The notes beneath the pieces are model-generated. The model was not told the DNA's origin. It worked only from the letters and a program-made list of their open reading frames with translations, and did not search any database. From Clusia tigrina (lineage: Eukaryota; Arthropoda; Insecta; Diptera; Clusiidae): 64,000 nt of DNA. The translations under genes were made by a program, and so were the position numbers. Below are positions 24,754 through 37,588 of the stretch, piece by piece. Position 1 is the first letter of the stretch. The number at the start of each line of letters is the position of its first letter. The stretch is from positions 113,545,700-113,609,699 of the forward strand of contig OV050033.1 in assembly GCA_920105625.2 (NCBI GenBank). Reading direction: 5' to 3'.

Positions 24754-26517
24754 ACAAAATTTCAAGGTTTTATGACGCTCCAGTAAAAAGTAACAAGCAT
24801 TTGTATGTTGCAAACTTTGATAGGCGTAGGAAGTACCGTATATCAGTTAGGGCCATTTGAAGTTTTATCAGTGTTTAATTTGGGACTCAAGGGTAGCATA
24901 GCTTTGAGCGATATCATAAATTGACAAGAGGCTCGATTACTTTATTGATACAAAATTTCAAGGTTTTATGACGCTCCAGTAAAAAGTTGCAAGAATTTGT
25001 ATGTTGCAAACTTTGATAGGAGTAGGACGCACCGTATAGAAGTTAGGGCCACTTGAAGTTTTATCTGTGTTTGATTTGCGACTCAAGGGTAGCATAGCTT
25101 TGAGCGATAACTTAAATTGACAAGAGGCTCGGGCACTTTATTGTTACAAAATTTCAAGGTTTTATGACGCTCCAGTAAAAAGTTACAAGCATTTGTATGT
25201 TGCAAATTTTGATAGGTGTAGGACGTACCGTATAGAAGTTAGGGCCATTTGAAGTTTTATCAGTGTTTGATTTGGGACTCAAGAGTAGCATAGCTTTGAG
25301 CGATAGCTTAAATTGACAAGAGGCTCGAGTACTTTATTGTTATAAAATTTCAAGGTTTTATGACGCGCCAGTAAAAAGTTACTAGCATTTGTATGTTGCA
25401 AACTTTGATAGGTGTAGGACGTACCGTATAGAAGTAAGGGCCACTTAAAGTTTTATCAGTGTTTGTTTTAGGACTCAAGTATAGCATAGCTTTGAGCGAT
25501 AGCTTAAATTGACAAGAGGCTCCAGTACTTTATTGTTACAAAATTTCAAGGCTTTATGACGCTCCAGTAAAAAGTTGCAAGCGTTTGTATGTTGGAAACT
25601 TTGATAGGTGTAGGACGTACCGTATAGAAGTTAGGGCCATTTGAAGTTTTATCAGTGTTTGATTTGGGACTCAAGGGTAGCATAGCTTTGAGCGATAGCT
25701 TAAATTGACAAGAGGCTCGAGTACTTTATTGTTACAAAATTTCAAGGTTTTATGACGCTCCAGTAAAAAGTTACAAGCATTTGTATGTTGCAAACTTTGA
25801 TAGGCGTAGGAAGTACCGTATATCAGTTAGGGCCATTTGAAGTTTTATCAGTGTTTAATTTGGGACTCAAGGGTAGCATAGCTTTGAGCGATAGCATAAA
25901 TTGACAAGAGGCTCGATTACTTTATTGTTACAAAATTTCAAGGTTTTATGACGCTCCAGTAAAAAGTTTCAAGAATTTGTATGTTGCAAACTTTGATAGG
26001 AGTAGGACGCACCGTATAGAAGTTAGGGCCACTTGAAGTTTTATCTGTGTTTGATTTGCGACTCAAGGGTAGCATAGCTTTGAGCGATAACTTAAATTGA
26101 CAAGAGTCTCGGGCACTTTATTGTTACAAAATTTCAAGGTTTTATGACGCTCCAGTAAAAAGTTACAAGCATTTGTATGTTGCAAATTTTGATAGGTGTA
26201 GGACGTACCGTATAGAAGTTAGGGCCATTTGAAGTTTTATCAGTGTTTGATTTGGGACTCAAGAGTAGCATAGCTTTGAGCGATAGCTTAAATTGACAAG
26301 AGGCTCGAGTACTTTATTGTTATAAAATTTCAAGGTTTTATGACGCGCCAGTAAAAAGTTACTAGCATTTGTATGTTGCAAACTTTGATAGGTGTAGGAC
26401 GTACCGTATAGAAGTAAGGGCCACTTGAAGTTTTATCAGTGTTTGTTTTAGGACTCAAGTATAGCATAGCTTTGAGCGATAGCTTAAATTGACAAGAGGC
26501 TCGAGCACTTTATTGTT
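24754..26517 (+). repeat. Nested 9-monomer period inside copy A, second unit (1,764 bp)
   Basis: This is the tandem partner of 22,990-24,753, matching to about 26,590, where TGATAGGCGTAGGAAG gives way to TGATAAGTGTAGGACA. It carries the TCTCGGGCAC variant near 26,106 in the same position as 24,342 in the first unit. Confidence 0.84.
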
Positions 26518-27070
26518 ACAAAATTTCAAGGTTTTATGACGCTCCAGTAAAAAGTTACAAGCATTTGTATGTTGCAAACTTTGATAAGTGTAGGACATAC
26601 CATACAGAAGTTAGGGCCATTTGAAGTTTTATCAGTGATTGATTTGGGATTCAAGGGTAGCATAGCTTTGAGCGATAGCTTAAATTGACAAGAAGTTCGA
26701 GTACTTTATTGTTACAAAATTTCAAAGTTTTATGACGCTCCAGTAAAAAGTTACAAGCATTTGTATGTTGCAAACTTTGATAGGTGTAGGACGTACCGTA
26801 TAGAAGTTAGGGCCACTTGAAGTTTTATCTGTGTTTGATTTGCGACTCAAGGGTAGCATAGCTTTGAGCGATAACTTAAATTGACAAGAGGCTCGGGCAC
26901 TTTATTGTTACAAAATTTCAAGGTTTTATGACGCTCCAGTAAAAAGTTACAAGCATTTGTATGTTGCAAATTTTGATAGGTGTAGGACGTACCGTATAGA
27001 AGTTAGGGCCATTTGAAGTTTTATCAGTGTTTGATTTGGGACTCAAGAGTAGCATAGCTTTGAGCGATAG

Positions 27071-30000
27071 CTTAAATTGACAAGAGGCTCGAGTACTTTA
27101 TTGTTTTAAAAAATTTCAAGGTTTTATGACGCTCCAGTAAAAAGTTGCAAGCATTTGTATGTTGCAAACTTTGATAGGTGTAGGACGTACCGTATAGAAG
27201 TTAGGGCCATTTGAAGTTTTATCAGTGTTTGATTTGGTACTCAAGGGTAACATAGCTTTGAACGATAGCTTAAATGGACAAGAGGCACGAGTACTTTATT
27301 GTTACAAAATTTCAAGGTTTTATGACGCTCCAGTAAAAAGTTGCAAGCATTTGTATGTTGCAAACTTTGATAGGTGTAGGACGTACCGTATAGAAGTTAG
27401 GGCCATTTGAAGATTTATCAGTGTTTGATTTGGGACTCAAGGGTTGCATAGCTTTGAGAGATAGCTTAAATTGACAAGAGGCTCCAGTACTTTATTGTTA
27501 CAAAATTTCAAGGCTTTATGACGCTCCAGTAAAAAGTTGCAAGCGTTTGTATGTTGGAAACTTTGATAGGTGTAGGACGTACCGTATAGAAGTTAGGGCC
27601 ATTTGAAGTTTTATCAGTGTTTGATTTGGGACTCAAGGGTAGCATAGCTTTGAGCGATAGCTTAAATTGACAAGAGGCTCGAGTACTTTATTGTTACAAA
27701 ATTTCAAGGTTTTATGACGCTCCAGTAAAAAGTTACAAGCATTTGTATGTTGCAAACTTTGATAGGCGTAGGAAGTACCGTATATCAGTTAGGGCCATTT
27801 GAAGTTTTATCAGTGTTTAATTTGGGACTCAAGGGTAGCATAGCTTTGAGCGATAGCATAAATTGACAAGAGGCTCGATTACTTTATTGATACAAAATTT
27901 CAAGGTTTTATGACGCTCCAGTAAAAAGTTGCAAGAATTTGTATGTTGCAAACTTTGATAGGAGTAGGACGCACCGTATAGAAGTTAGGGCCACTTGAAG
28001 TTTTATCTGTGTTTGATTTGCGACTCAAGGGTAGCATAGCTTTGAGCGATAACTTAAATTGACAAGAGGCTCGGGCACTTTATTGTTACAAAATTTCAAG
28101 GTTTTATGACGCTCCAGTAAAAAGTTACAAGCATTTGTATGTTGCAAATTTTGATAGGTGTAGGACGTACCGTATAGAAGTTAGGGCCATTTGAAGTTTT
28201 ATCAGTGTTTGATTTGGGACTCAAGAGTAGCATAGCTTTGAGCGATAGCTTAAATTGACAAGAGGCTCGAGTACTTTATTGTTATAAAATTTCAAGGTTT
28301 TATGACGCGCCAGTAAAAAGTTACTAGCATTTGTATGTTGCAAACTTTGATAGGTGTAGGACGTACCGTATAGAAGTAAGGGCCACTTGAAGTTTTATCA
28401 GTGTTTGTTTTAGGACTCAAGTATAGCATAGCTTTGAGCGATAGCTTAAATTGACAAGAGGCTCCAGTACTTTATTGTTACAAAATTTCAAGGCTTTATG
28501 ACGCTCCAGTAAAAAGTTGCAAGCGTTTGTATGTTGGAAACTTTGATAGGTGTAGGACGTACCGTATAGAAGTTAGGGCCATTTGAAGTTTTATCAGTGT
28601 TTGATTTGGGACTCAAGGGTAGCATAGCTTTGAGCGATAGCTTAAATTGACAAGAGGCTCGAGTACTTTATTGTTACAAAATTTCAAGGTTTTATGACGC
28701 TCCAGTAAAAAGTTACAAGCATTTGTATGTTGCAAACTTTGATAGGCGTAGGAAGTACCGTATATCAGTTAGGGCCATTTGAAGTTTTATCAGTGTTTAA
28801 TTTGGGACTCAAGGGTAGCATAGCTTTGAGCGATAGCATAAATTGACAAGAGGCTCGATTACTTTATTGTTACAAAATTTCAAGGTTTTATGACGCTCCA
28901 GTAAAAAGTTGCAAGAATTTGCATGTTGCAAACTTTGATAGGAGTAGGACGCACCGTATAGAAGTTAGGGCCACTTGAAGTTTTATCTGTGTTTGATTTG
29001 CGACTCAAGGGTAGCATAGCTTTGAGCGATAACTTAAATTGACAAGAGTCTCGGGCACTTTATTGTTACAAAATTTCAAGGTTTTATGACGCTCCAGTAA
29101 AAAGTTACAAGCATTTGTATGTTGCAAATTTTGATAGGTGTAGGACGTACCGTATAGAAGTTAGGGCCATTTGAAGTTTTATCAGTGTTTGATTTGGGAC
29201 TCAAGAGTAGCATAGCTTTGAGCGATAGCTTAAATTGACAAGAGGCTCGAGTACTTTATTGTTATAAAATTTCAAGGTTTTATGACGCGCCAGTAAAAAG
29301 TTACTAGCATTTGTATGTTGCAAACTTTGATAGGTGTAGGACGTACCGTATAGAAGTAAGGGCCACTTGAAGTTTTATCAGTGTTTGTTTTAGGACTCAA
29401 GTATAGCATAGCTTTGAGCGATAGCTTAAATTGACAAGAGGCTCGAGCACTTTATTGTTACAAAATTTCAAGGTTTTATGACGCTCCAGTAAAAAGTAAC
29501 AAGCATTTGTATGTTGCAAACTTTGATAGGCGTAGGAAGTACCGTATATCAGTTAGGGCCATTTGAAGTTTTATCAGTGTTTAATTTGGGACTCAAGGGT
29601 AGCATAGCTTTGAGCGATAGCATAAATTGACAAGAGGCTCGATTACTTTATTGATACAAAATTTCAAGGTTTTATGACGCTCCAGTAAAAAGTTGCAAGA
29701 ATTTGTATGTTGCAAACTTTGATAGGAGTAGGACGCACCGTATAGAAGTTAGGGCCACTTGAAGTTTTATCTGTGTTTGATTTGCGACTCAAGGGTAGCA
29801 TAGCTTTGAGCGATAACTTAAATTGACAAGAGGCTCGGGCACTTTATTGTTACAAAATTTCAAGGTTTTATGACGCTCCAGTAAAAAGTTACAAGCATTT
29901 GTATGTTGCAAATTTTGATAGGTGTAGGACGTACCGTATAGAAGTTAGGGCCATTTGAAGTTTTATCAGTGTTTGATTTGGGACTCAAGAGTAGCATAGC

Positions 30001-31776
30001 TTTGAGCGATAGCTTAAATTGACAAGAGGCTCGAGTACTTTATTGTTATAAAATTTCAAGGTTTTATGACGCGCCAGTAAAAAGTTACTAGCATTTGTAT
30101 GTTGCAAACTTTGATAGGTGTAGGACGTACCGTATAGAAGTAAGGGCCACTTGAAGTTTTATCAGTGTTTGTTTTAAGACTCAAGTATAGCATAGCTTTG
30201 AGCGATAGCTTAAATTGACAAGAGGCTCCAGTTTTTTATTGTTACAAAATTTCAAGGCTTTATGACGCTCCAGTAAAAAGTTGCAAGCGTTTGTATGTTG
30301 GAAACTTTGATAGGTGTAGGACGTACCGTATAGAAGTTAGGGCCATTTGAAGTTTTATCAGTGTTTGATTTGGGACTCAAGGGTAGCATAGCTTTGAGCG
30401 ATAGCTTAAATTGACAAGAGGCTCGAGTACTTTATTGTTACAAAATTTCAAGGTTTTATGACGCTCCAGTAAAAAGTTACAAGCATTTGTATGTTGCAAA
30501 CTTTGATAGGCGTAGGAAGTACCGTATATCAGTTAGGGCCATTTGAAGTTTTATCAGTGTTTAATTTGGGACTCAAGGGTAGCATAGCTTTGAGCGATAG
30601 CATAAATTGACAAGAGGCTCGATTACTTTATTGTTACAAAATTTCAAGGTTTTATGACGCTCCAGTAAAAAGTTGCAAGAATTTGTATGTTGCAAACTTT
30701 GATAGGAGTAGGACGCACCGTATAGAAGTTAGGGCCACTTGAAGTTTTATCTGTGTTTGATTTGCGACTCAAGGGTAGCATAGCTTTGAGCGATAACTTA
30801 AATTGACAAGAGTCTCGGGCACTTTATTGTTACAAAATTTCAAGGTTTTATGACGCTCCAGTAAAAAGTTACAAGCATTTGTATGTTGCAAATTTTGATA
30901 GGTGTAGGACGTACCGTATAGAAGTTAGGGCCATTTGAAGTTTTATCAGTGTTTGATTTGGGACTCAAGAGTAGCATAGCTTTGAGCGATAGCTTAAATT
31001 GACAAGAGGCTCGAGTACTTTATTGTTATAAAATTTCAAGGTTTTATGACGCGCCAGTAAAAAGTTACTAGCATTTGTATGTTGCAAACTTTGATAGGTG
31101 TAGGACGTACCGTATAGAAGTAAGGGCCACTTGAAGTTTTATCAGTGTTTGTTTTAGGACTCAAGTATAGCATAGCTTTGAGCGATAGCTTAAATTGACA
31201 AGAGGCTCGAGCACTTTATTGTTACAAAATTTCAAGGTTTTATGACGCTCCAGTAAAAAGTTACAAGCATTTGTATGTTGCAAACTTTGATAAGTGTAGG
31301 ACATACCATACAGAAGTTAGGGCCATTTGAAGTTTTATCAGTGATTGATTTGGGATTCAAGGGTAGCATAGCTTTGAGCGATAGCTTAAATTGACAAGAA
31401 GTTCGAGTACTTTATTGTTACAAAATTTCAAAGTTTTATGACGCTCCAGTAAAAAGTTACAAGCATTTGTATGTTGCAAACTTTGATAGGTGTAGGACGT
31501 ACCGTATAGAAGTTAGGGCCACTTGAAGTTTTATCTGTGTTTGATTTGCGACTCAAGGGTAGCATAGCTTTGAGCGATAACTTAAATTGACAAGAGGCTC
31601 GGGCACTTTATTGTTACAAAATTTCAAGGTTTTATGACGCTCCAGTAAAAAGTTACAAGCATTTGTATGTTGCAAATTTTGATAGGTGTAGGACGTACCG
31701 TATAGAAGTTAGGGCCATTTGAAGTTTTATCAGTGTTTGATTTGGGACTCAAGAGTAGCATAGCTTTGAGCGATAT
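27071..31776 (+). repeat. 24-monomer tandem duplication, copy B (4,706 bp)
   Basis: This is the tandem partner of 22,365-27,070. The junction at about 27,070 creates a hybrid monomer: its left part (ACTCAAGAGTAGC) belongs to the end of copy A and its right part (TTGTTTTAAAAAATTT) to the beginning of the unit. That is the signature of unequal crossing-over within a monomer. The right edge lies near 31,776, where GATAGCTT becomes GATATCTT and block X sequence (TTGTTATAAAATTTCAAGATTTTATGG) takes over. Confidence 0.94.
27696..31223 (+). repeat. Nested 9-monomer periods inside copy B (two units of 1,764 bp)
   Basis: The same internal structure as in copy A appears 4,706 bp to the right, split at about 29,459/29,460. 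The GTTTTAGGACTC or GTTTTAAGACTC monomer is at 28,407, 29,387, 30,171 and 31,151, repeating the 980-784-980 spacing. Because both large copies share the nested structure, the 5-mer and 9-mer amplifications came before the 24-mer duplication. Confidence 0.85.
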
Positions 31777-33673
31777 CTTAAATTGACAAGAGGCTCGAGT
31801 ACTTTATTGTTATAAAATTTCAAGATTTTATGGCGCTCCAGTAAAAAGTTACAAGCATTTGTATGTTGCAAACTTTGATAGGTGTAGGACGTACCGAATA
31901 GAAGTTAGGGCCATTTGAAGTTTTATCAGTGTTTGATTTGGGACTCAAGGGTAGCATATCTTTGAGCGATAGCTTAAATTGACAAGAGGCTCGAGTAGTT
32001 TATTGTAACAAAATTTCAAGGTTTTATGACGCTCCATTAAAAAGTTACAAGCATTTGTATGTTGCAAACTTTGATAAGTGTAGGACATACCATATAGAAG
32101 TTAGGGCCATTTGAAGTTTTATCAGTGATTGATTTGGGATTCAAGGGTAGCATAGCTTTGAGCGATAGCTTAAATTGACAAGAGGCTCGAATACTTTATT
32201 GTTACAAAATTTCAAGGTTTTATGACGCTCCAGTAAAAAGTTACAAACATTTGTATGTTGCAAACTTTTATAGGTGTAGGACGTACCGTATAGAAGTTAG
32301 GGCCATTTGAAGTTTTATCAGTGTTTTATTTGGGACTCAATGGTAGCATAGCTTTGAGCGATAGGTTAAATTGACAAGAGGCTCGAGTACTTTATTGTTA
32401 CATAATTTCAAAATTTTATGACGCTCCAGTAAAAAGTTACAAGCATTTGTATGTTGCAAAGTTTTATAGGTGTAGGACGTACCATATAGAAGTTAGGGCT
32501 ATTTGAAGTTTTATCAGTGTTTGATTTGGGACTCAAGGGTAGCATAGCTTTGAGCGATAGCTTAAATTGACAAGAGGCTCGAGTACTTTATTGTTACAAA
32601 ATTTCAAGGTTTTATGACGCTCCAGTAAAAAGTTACAGGCATTTGTGTGTTGCAAACTTTGATAGGTGTAGGACGTACCGTATAGAAGTTAGGGCCATTT
32701 GAAGTTTTGTCAGTGTTTGATGTGGGACTCAAGGGTAGCATAGCTTTGAGCGATAGCTTAAATTGACAAGAGGCTCGAGTACTTAATTGTTACAAAATTT
32801 CAAGGTTTTATGACGCTCCAGTAAAAAGTTGCAAGCATTTGTATGTTGCAAACTTTGATAGGAGTAGGACATACCGTATAGAAGTTAGGGCCATTTGAAG
32901 ATTTATCAGTGTTTGATTTGGGACTCAAGGGTAGCATAGCTTTGAGCGATAGCTTAAATTGACAAGAGGCTCGAGCACTTTATTGTTACAAAATTTCAAG
33001 GTTTTATGACGCTCCAGTAAAAATTTACAAGCATTTGTATGTTGCAAACTTTGATATGTGTATGACGTACCGTATAAAAGTTAGGGCCATTTGAAGTTTT
33101 ATCTGTGTTTGATTTGCGACTCAAGGGTAGCATAGCTTTGAGCGATAACTTAAATTGACAAGAGGCTCGAGCACTTTATTGTTACAAAATTTCAAGGTTT
33201 TATGACGCTCCAGTAAAAAGTTACAGGCATTTGAATGTTGCAAACTTTGATAGTTGTAGGACGTACCGTATAGAAGTTAGGGCCATTTGAAGTTTTATCA
33301 GTGTTTGATGTGGGACTCAAGGGTAGCATAGCTTTGAGCGATTACTTAAATTGACAAGAGGCTCGAATACTTTATTGTTACAAAATTTCAAAGTTTCATG
33401 ACGCTCCAGTAAAAAGTTGCAAGCATTTGTATGTTGCAAACTTTGATAGGTGTAGGACGTACCGTATAGAAGTTAGGGCCATTTGAAGTTTTATCAGTGT
33501 TTTATTTGGGACTCAAGGGTAACAAAGCTTTGAACGATAGCTTAAATTGACAAGAGGCTCGAGTACTTTATTGTTACAAAATTTCAAGGTTTTATGACGC
33601 TCCAGGCATTTGTATGTTGCAAACTTAATAGGTGTAGGACGTACCAAATAGAAGTTAGGGCCATTTGAAGTTT
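31777..33673 (+). repeat. Block X, right copy
   Basis: This matches the left copy at 19.7-22.4 kb, with scattered substitutions and one monomer more: the G15 monomer with ACTTAATTG at about 32,710-32,900 has no counterpart on the left. Here the CAGGC monomer is followed by a G15 monomer, as is usual elsewhere, so the left copy is the one that lost a monomer. The block ends with a monomer carrying a 13-bp deletion. Confidence 0.83.
33590..33615 (+). repeat. 13-bp deletion between CAG direct repeats
   Basis: GCTCCAGTAAAAAGTTACAGGCATTTG is reduced to GCTCCAGGCATTTG here. The consensus of this monomer type has CAG at both ends of the lost segment, so one CAG was kept, as in slippage or microhomology-mediated deletion. 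It is the largest single-monomer indel I found. It shifts frames and creates a 64-codon reverse-strand open frame, which I do not consider a gene. Confidence 0.88.
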
Positions 33674-36600
33674 TACCAGTGTTTGATGTGGGATTCAAGG
33701 GTAGCATAGCTTTGAGCGATAGCTTAAATTGACAAGAGGCTCGAGTACTTTATTGTTACAAAATTTCATGGTTTTATGACGCTCCAGTAAAAAGTTGCAC
33801 GCATTTGTATGTTGCAAACTTCGATAGATGTAGGACGTACCGTATAGAAGTTAGGGCCATTTGAAGTTTTATCAGTGTTTGATGTGGGACTCAAGGGTAG
33901 CATAGCTTTGAGCGATAGCTTAAATTGACAAGAGGCTCGAGTACTTTATTGTTACAAATTTCAAGGTTTTATGGCGCTCCAGTAAAAACTTACAAGCATT
34001 TGTATGTTGCAAACTTTGATAGGTGTAGGACGTACCGTATAGAAGTTAGAGCCATTAGAAGTTTTATCACTGTCTGATTTGGGACTCAAGGGTAGCATAG
34101 CTTTGAGCGATAGCTTAAATTGACAAGAGGCTCGAGTACTTTATTGTTACAAAATTTCAAGGTTTTATGACGCTCTAGTAAAAAGTTACAAGCATTTGTA
34201 TGTTGCAAACTTTGAAAGGTGTAGGACGTACTGTATAGAAGTTCGGGCCATTTGAAGTTTTATCAGTGATTGATTTGGGACTCAAGGGCAGCATAGCTTC
34301 GAGCGATAGCTTAAATTGACAAGAGGCTCGAGTACTTTATTGTTACAAAATTTCAAGGTTTTATGACGCTCCAGTAAAAAGTTTCAAGCATTTGTATGTT
34401 GCAAACTTTGATAGGTGTAGGACGTACCGTATAGAAGTTAGGGCTATTTGAAGATTTATCAGTGTTTGATTTGGGATTCAAGGGTAGCATAGCTTTGAGC
34501 GATTGCTTAAATTGACAAGAGGCTCGAGTACTTTATTGTGACAAAATTTCAAGGTTTTATGACGCTCCAGTAAAAAGTTACAAGCATTTGTATGTTGCAA
34601 ACTTTGATAGGCGTAGGACGTACCGTATAGAAGTTAGGGCCATTTGAAGTTTTATCAGTGTTTGATTTGGGACTCAAGGGTAGCATAGCTTTGAGCGATA
34701 GCTTAAATTGACAAGAGGCTCGAGTACTTTATTCTTACAAAATTTCAAGGTTTTATGACGCTCCAGTAAAAAGTTGCAAGCATTTGTATGTTGCAAACTT
34801 TGATAGGTGTAGGACGTACCGTATAGAAGCTAGGGCCATTTGAAGCTTTATCAGTGTCTGATTTGGGACTCAAGGGTAGCATAGCTTTGAGCGATAGCTT
34901 AAATTGACAAGAGGCTCGAGTACATTATTGTTACAAAATTTCAAGGTTTTATGACGCTCTAGTAAAAAGTTACAAGCATTTGTATGTTGCAAACTTTGAT
35001 AGGTGTAGGACGTACTGTATAGAAGTTCGGGCCATATGAAGTTTTATCAGTGATTGATTTGGGACTCAAGGGTAGCATAGCTTTGAGCGATAGCTTAAAT
35101 TGACAAGAGGCTCGAGTACCTTATTGTAACAAAATTTCAAGGTTTTATGACGCTCCAGTAAAAAGTTGCCAGCATTTGTATGTTGGAAACTTTGATAGGT
35201 GTAGGACGTACCGTATAGAAGTTAGGGCTATTTGAAGATTTATCAGTGTTTGATTTGGGATTCAAGGGTAGCATAGCTTTGAGCGATAGCTTAAATTGAC
35301 AAGAGGCTCGAGTACTTTATTGTTACAAAATTTCAAGGTTTTATGACGCTCCAGTAAAAAGTTACAAGCATTTGTATGTTGCAAACTTTGATAGGCGTAG
35401 GACGTACCGTATAGAAGTTAGGGCCATTTGAAGCTTTATCAGTGTTTGATTTGGGACTCAAGGGTAGCATAGCTTTGAGCGATAGCTTAAATTGACAAGA
35501 GGCTCGAGTACTTTATTGTTACAAAATTTCAAGGTTTTATGACGCTCCAGTAAAAAGTTGCAAGCAGTTGTATGTTGCAAACTTTGATAGGTGTAGGACG
35601 TACCGTATAGAAGTTAGGGCCATTTGAAGCTTTATCAGTGTCTGATTTGGGACTCAAGGGTAGCATAGCTTTGAGCGATAGCTTAAATTGACAAGAGGCT
35701 CGAGTACTTATTGTTACAAAATTTCAAGGTTTTATGACGCTCTAGTAAAAAGTTACAAGCATTTGTATGTTGCAAACTTTGATAGGTGTAGGACGTACTG
35801 TATAGAAGTTCGGGCCATTTGAAGTTTTATCAGTGATTGATTTGGGACTCAAGGGTAGCATAGCTTTGAGCGATAGCTTAAATTGACAAGAGGCTGGAGT
35901 ACTTTATTGTAACAAAATTTCAAGGTTTTATGACGCTCCAGTAAAAAGTTGCCAGCATTTGTATGTTGCAAACTTTGATAGGTGTAGGACGTACCGTATA
36001 GAAGTTAGGGCCATTTGAAGATATATCAGATTTGATTTGGGACTCAAGGGTAGCATAGCTTTGGGCGATAGCCTAAATTGACAAGAGGCTCGAGTACTTT
36101 ATTGTTACAAAATTTCAAGGCTTTATGACGCTCCAGTAAAAAGTTGCAAGCGTTTGTATGTTGCAAACTTTGATAGGTGTAGGACGTACCGTATAGAAGT
36201 TAGGGCCATTTGAAGTTTTATCAGTGTTTGATTTGGGACTCAAGGGTAGCATAGCTTTGAGCGATAGCTTAAATTGACAAGAGGCTCGAGTACTTTATTG
36301 TTACAAAATTTCAAGGTTTTATGACGCTCCAGTAAAAAGTTACAGGCATTTGTATATTGCAAACTTAATAGGTGTAGGACGTACCGTATAGAAGTTAGGG
36401 CCATTTGAAGTTTTATCAGTGTTTGATGTGGGACTCAAGGGTAGCATAGCTTTGAACGATAGCTTAAATTGACAAGAGGCTCGAGTACTTTATTGTTACA
36501 AAATTTCAAGGTTTTATGACGCTCCAGTAAAAAGTTGCAAGCATTTGTATGTTGCAAACTTTGATAGATGTAGGACGTACCGTATAGAAGTTAGGGCCAT

Positions 36601-37588
36601 TTGAAGTTTTATCAGTGTTTGATTTGGGACTCAAGGGTAGCATAGCTTTGAGCGATAGCTTAAATTGACAAGAAGTTCGAGTACTTTATTGTTACAAAAT
36701 TTCAAAGTTTTATGACGCTCCAGTAAAAAGTTACAAGCATTTGTATGTTGCAAACTTTGATAGGTGTAGGACGTACCGTATAGAAGTTAGAGCCATTAGA
36801 AGTTTTATCAGTGTCTGATTTGGGACTCAAGGGTTGCATAGCTTTGAGCGATAGCTTAAATTGACAAGAGGCTCGAGTACTTTATTGTTACAAAATTTCA
36901 AGGTTTTATGACGCTCTAGTAAAAAGTTACAAGCATTTGTATGTTGCAAACTTTGATAGGTGTAGGACGTACTGTATAGAAGTTAGGGCCATTTGAAGAT
37001 ATATCAGTGTTTGATTTGGGACTCAAGGGTAGCATAGCTTTGGGCGATAGCCTAAATTGACAAGAGGCTCGAGTACTTTATTGTTACAAAATTTCAAGGC
37101 TTTATGACGCTCCAGTAAAAAGTTGCAAGCGTTTGTATGTTGCAAACTTTGATAGGTGTAGGACATACCGTATAGAAGTTAGAGCCATTAGAAGTTTTAT
37201 CAGTGTCTGATTTGGGACTCAAGGGTTGCATAGCTTTGAACGATAGCTTAAATTGACAAGAGGCTCGAGTACTTTATTGTTACAAAATTTCAAGGTTTTA
37301 TGACGCTCCAGTAAAAAGTTGCAAGCATTTGTATGTTGCAAACTTTGATAGATGTAGGACGTACCGTATAGAAGTTAGGGCCATTTGAAGTTTTATCAGT
37401 GTTTGATTTGGGACTCAAGGGTAGCATAGCTTTGAGCGATTGCTTAAATTAACAAGAGGCTCGAGTACTTTATTGTTACAAAATTTCAAGGTTTTATGAC
37501 GCTCCAGTAAAAAGTTACAGGCATTTGTATGTTGCAAACTTAATAGGTGTAGGACGTACCAAATAGAAGTTAGGGCCATTTGAAGTTT
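33674..37588 (+). repeat. 20-monomer higher-order repeat, unit 1 (3,915 bp)
   Basis: The unit is defined by the monomer beginning TACCAGTG with GATGTGGGATTC, which starts at 33,674, 37,589, 41,505, 45,028, 46,398 and 50,315. Its successors recur in order: a CACGCATTTG/CTTCGATAGATG monomer, a 1-bp-deleted ACAAATTTC/GGCGCTCC monomer, then CTCTAGTAAA with ACTGTATAGAAGTTCGGG. This unit contains a stretch from about 34,270 to 34,840 (CTTCGAGCG, GTTTCAAGC, TTGTGACAAAATTT) that unit 2 lacks, and GATATATCAG markers at 36,021 and near 36,993. Confidence 0.82.

Larger units (their letters stand above)
22365..27070 (+). repeat. 24-monomer tandem duplication, copy A (4,706 bp)
   Basis: Every marker in this stretch recurs 4,706 bp later: ATTGTTTTAAAAAATTT at 22,394 and 27,100; the GTTTTAGGACTCAAGTATAGC monomer at 23,701, 24,681, 25,465 and 26,445 against 28,407, 29,387, 30,171 and 31,151; and GACATACCATACAG near 26,594 and 31,300. 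The length is 24 x 196 plus a 2-bp insertion. I found about eight substitutions between the copies (23,770; 24,914; 25,447; 25,969 here; 28,922; 30,177; 30,233; 30,234 in copy B), or about 99.8% identity. The left edge lies where GATTGCTT in this copy meets GATAGCTT in copy B. Confidence 0.94.
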
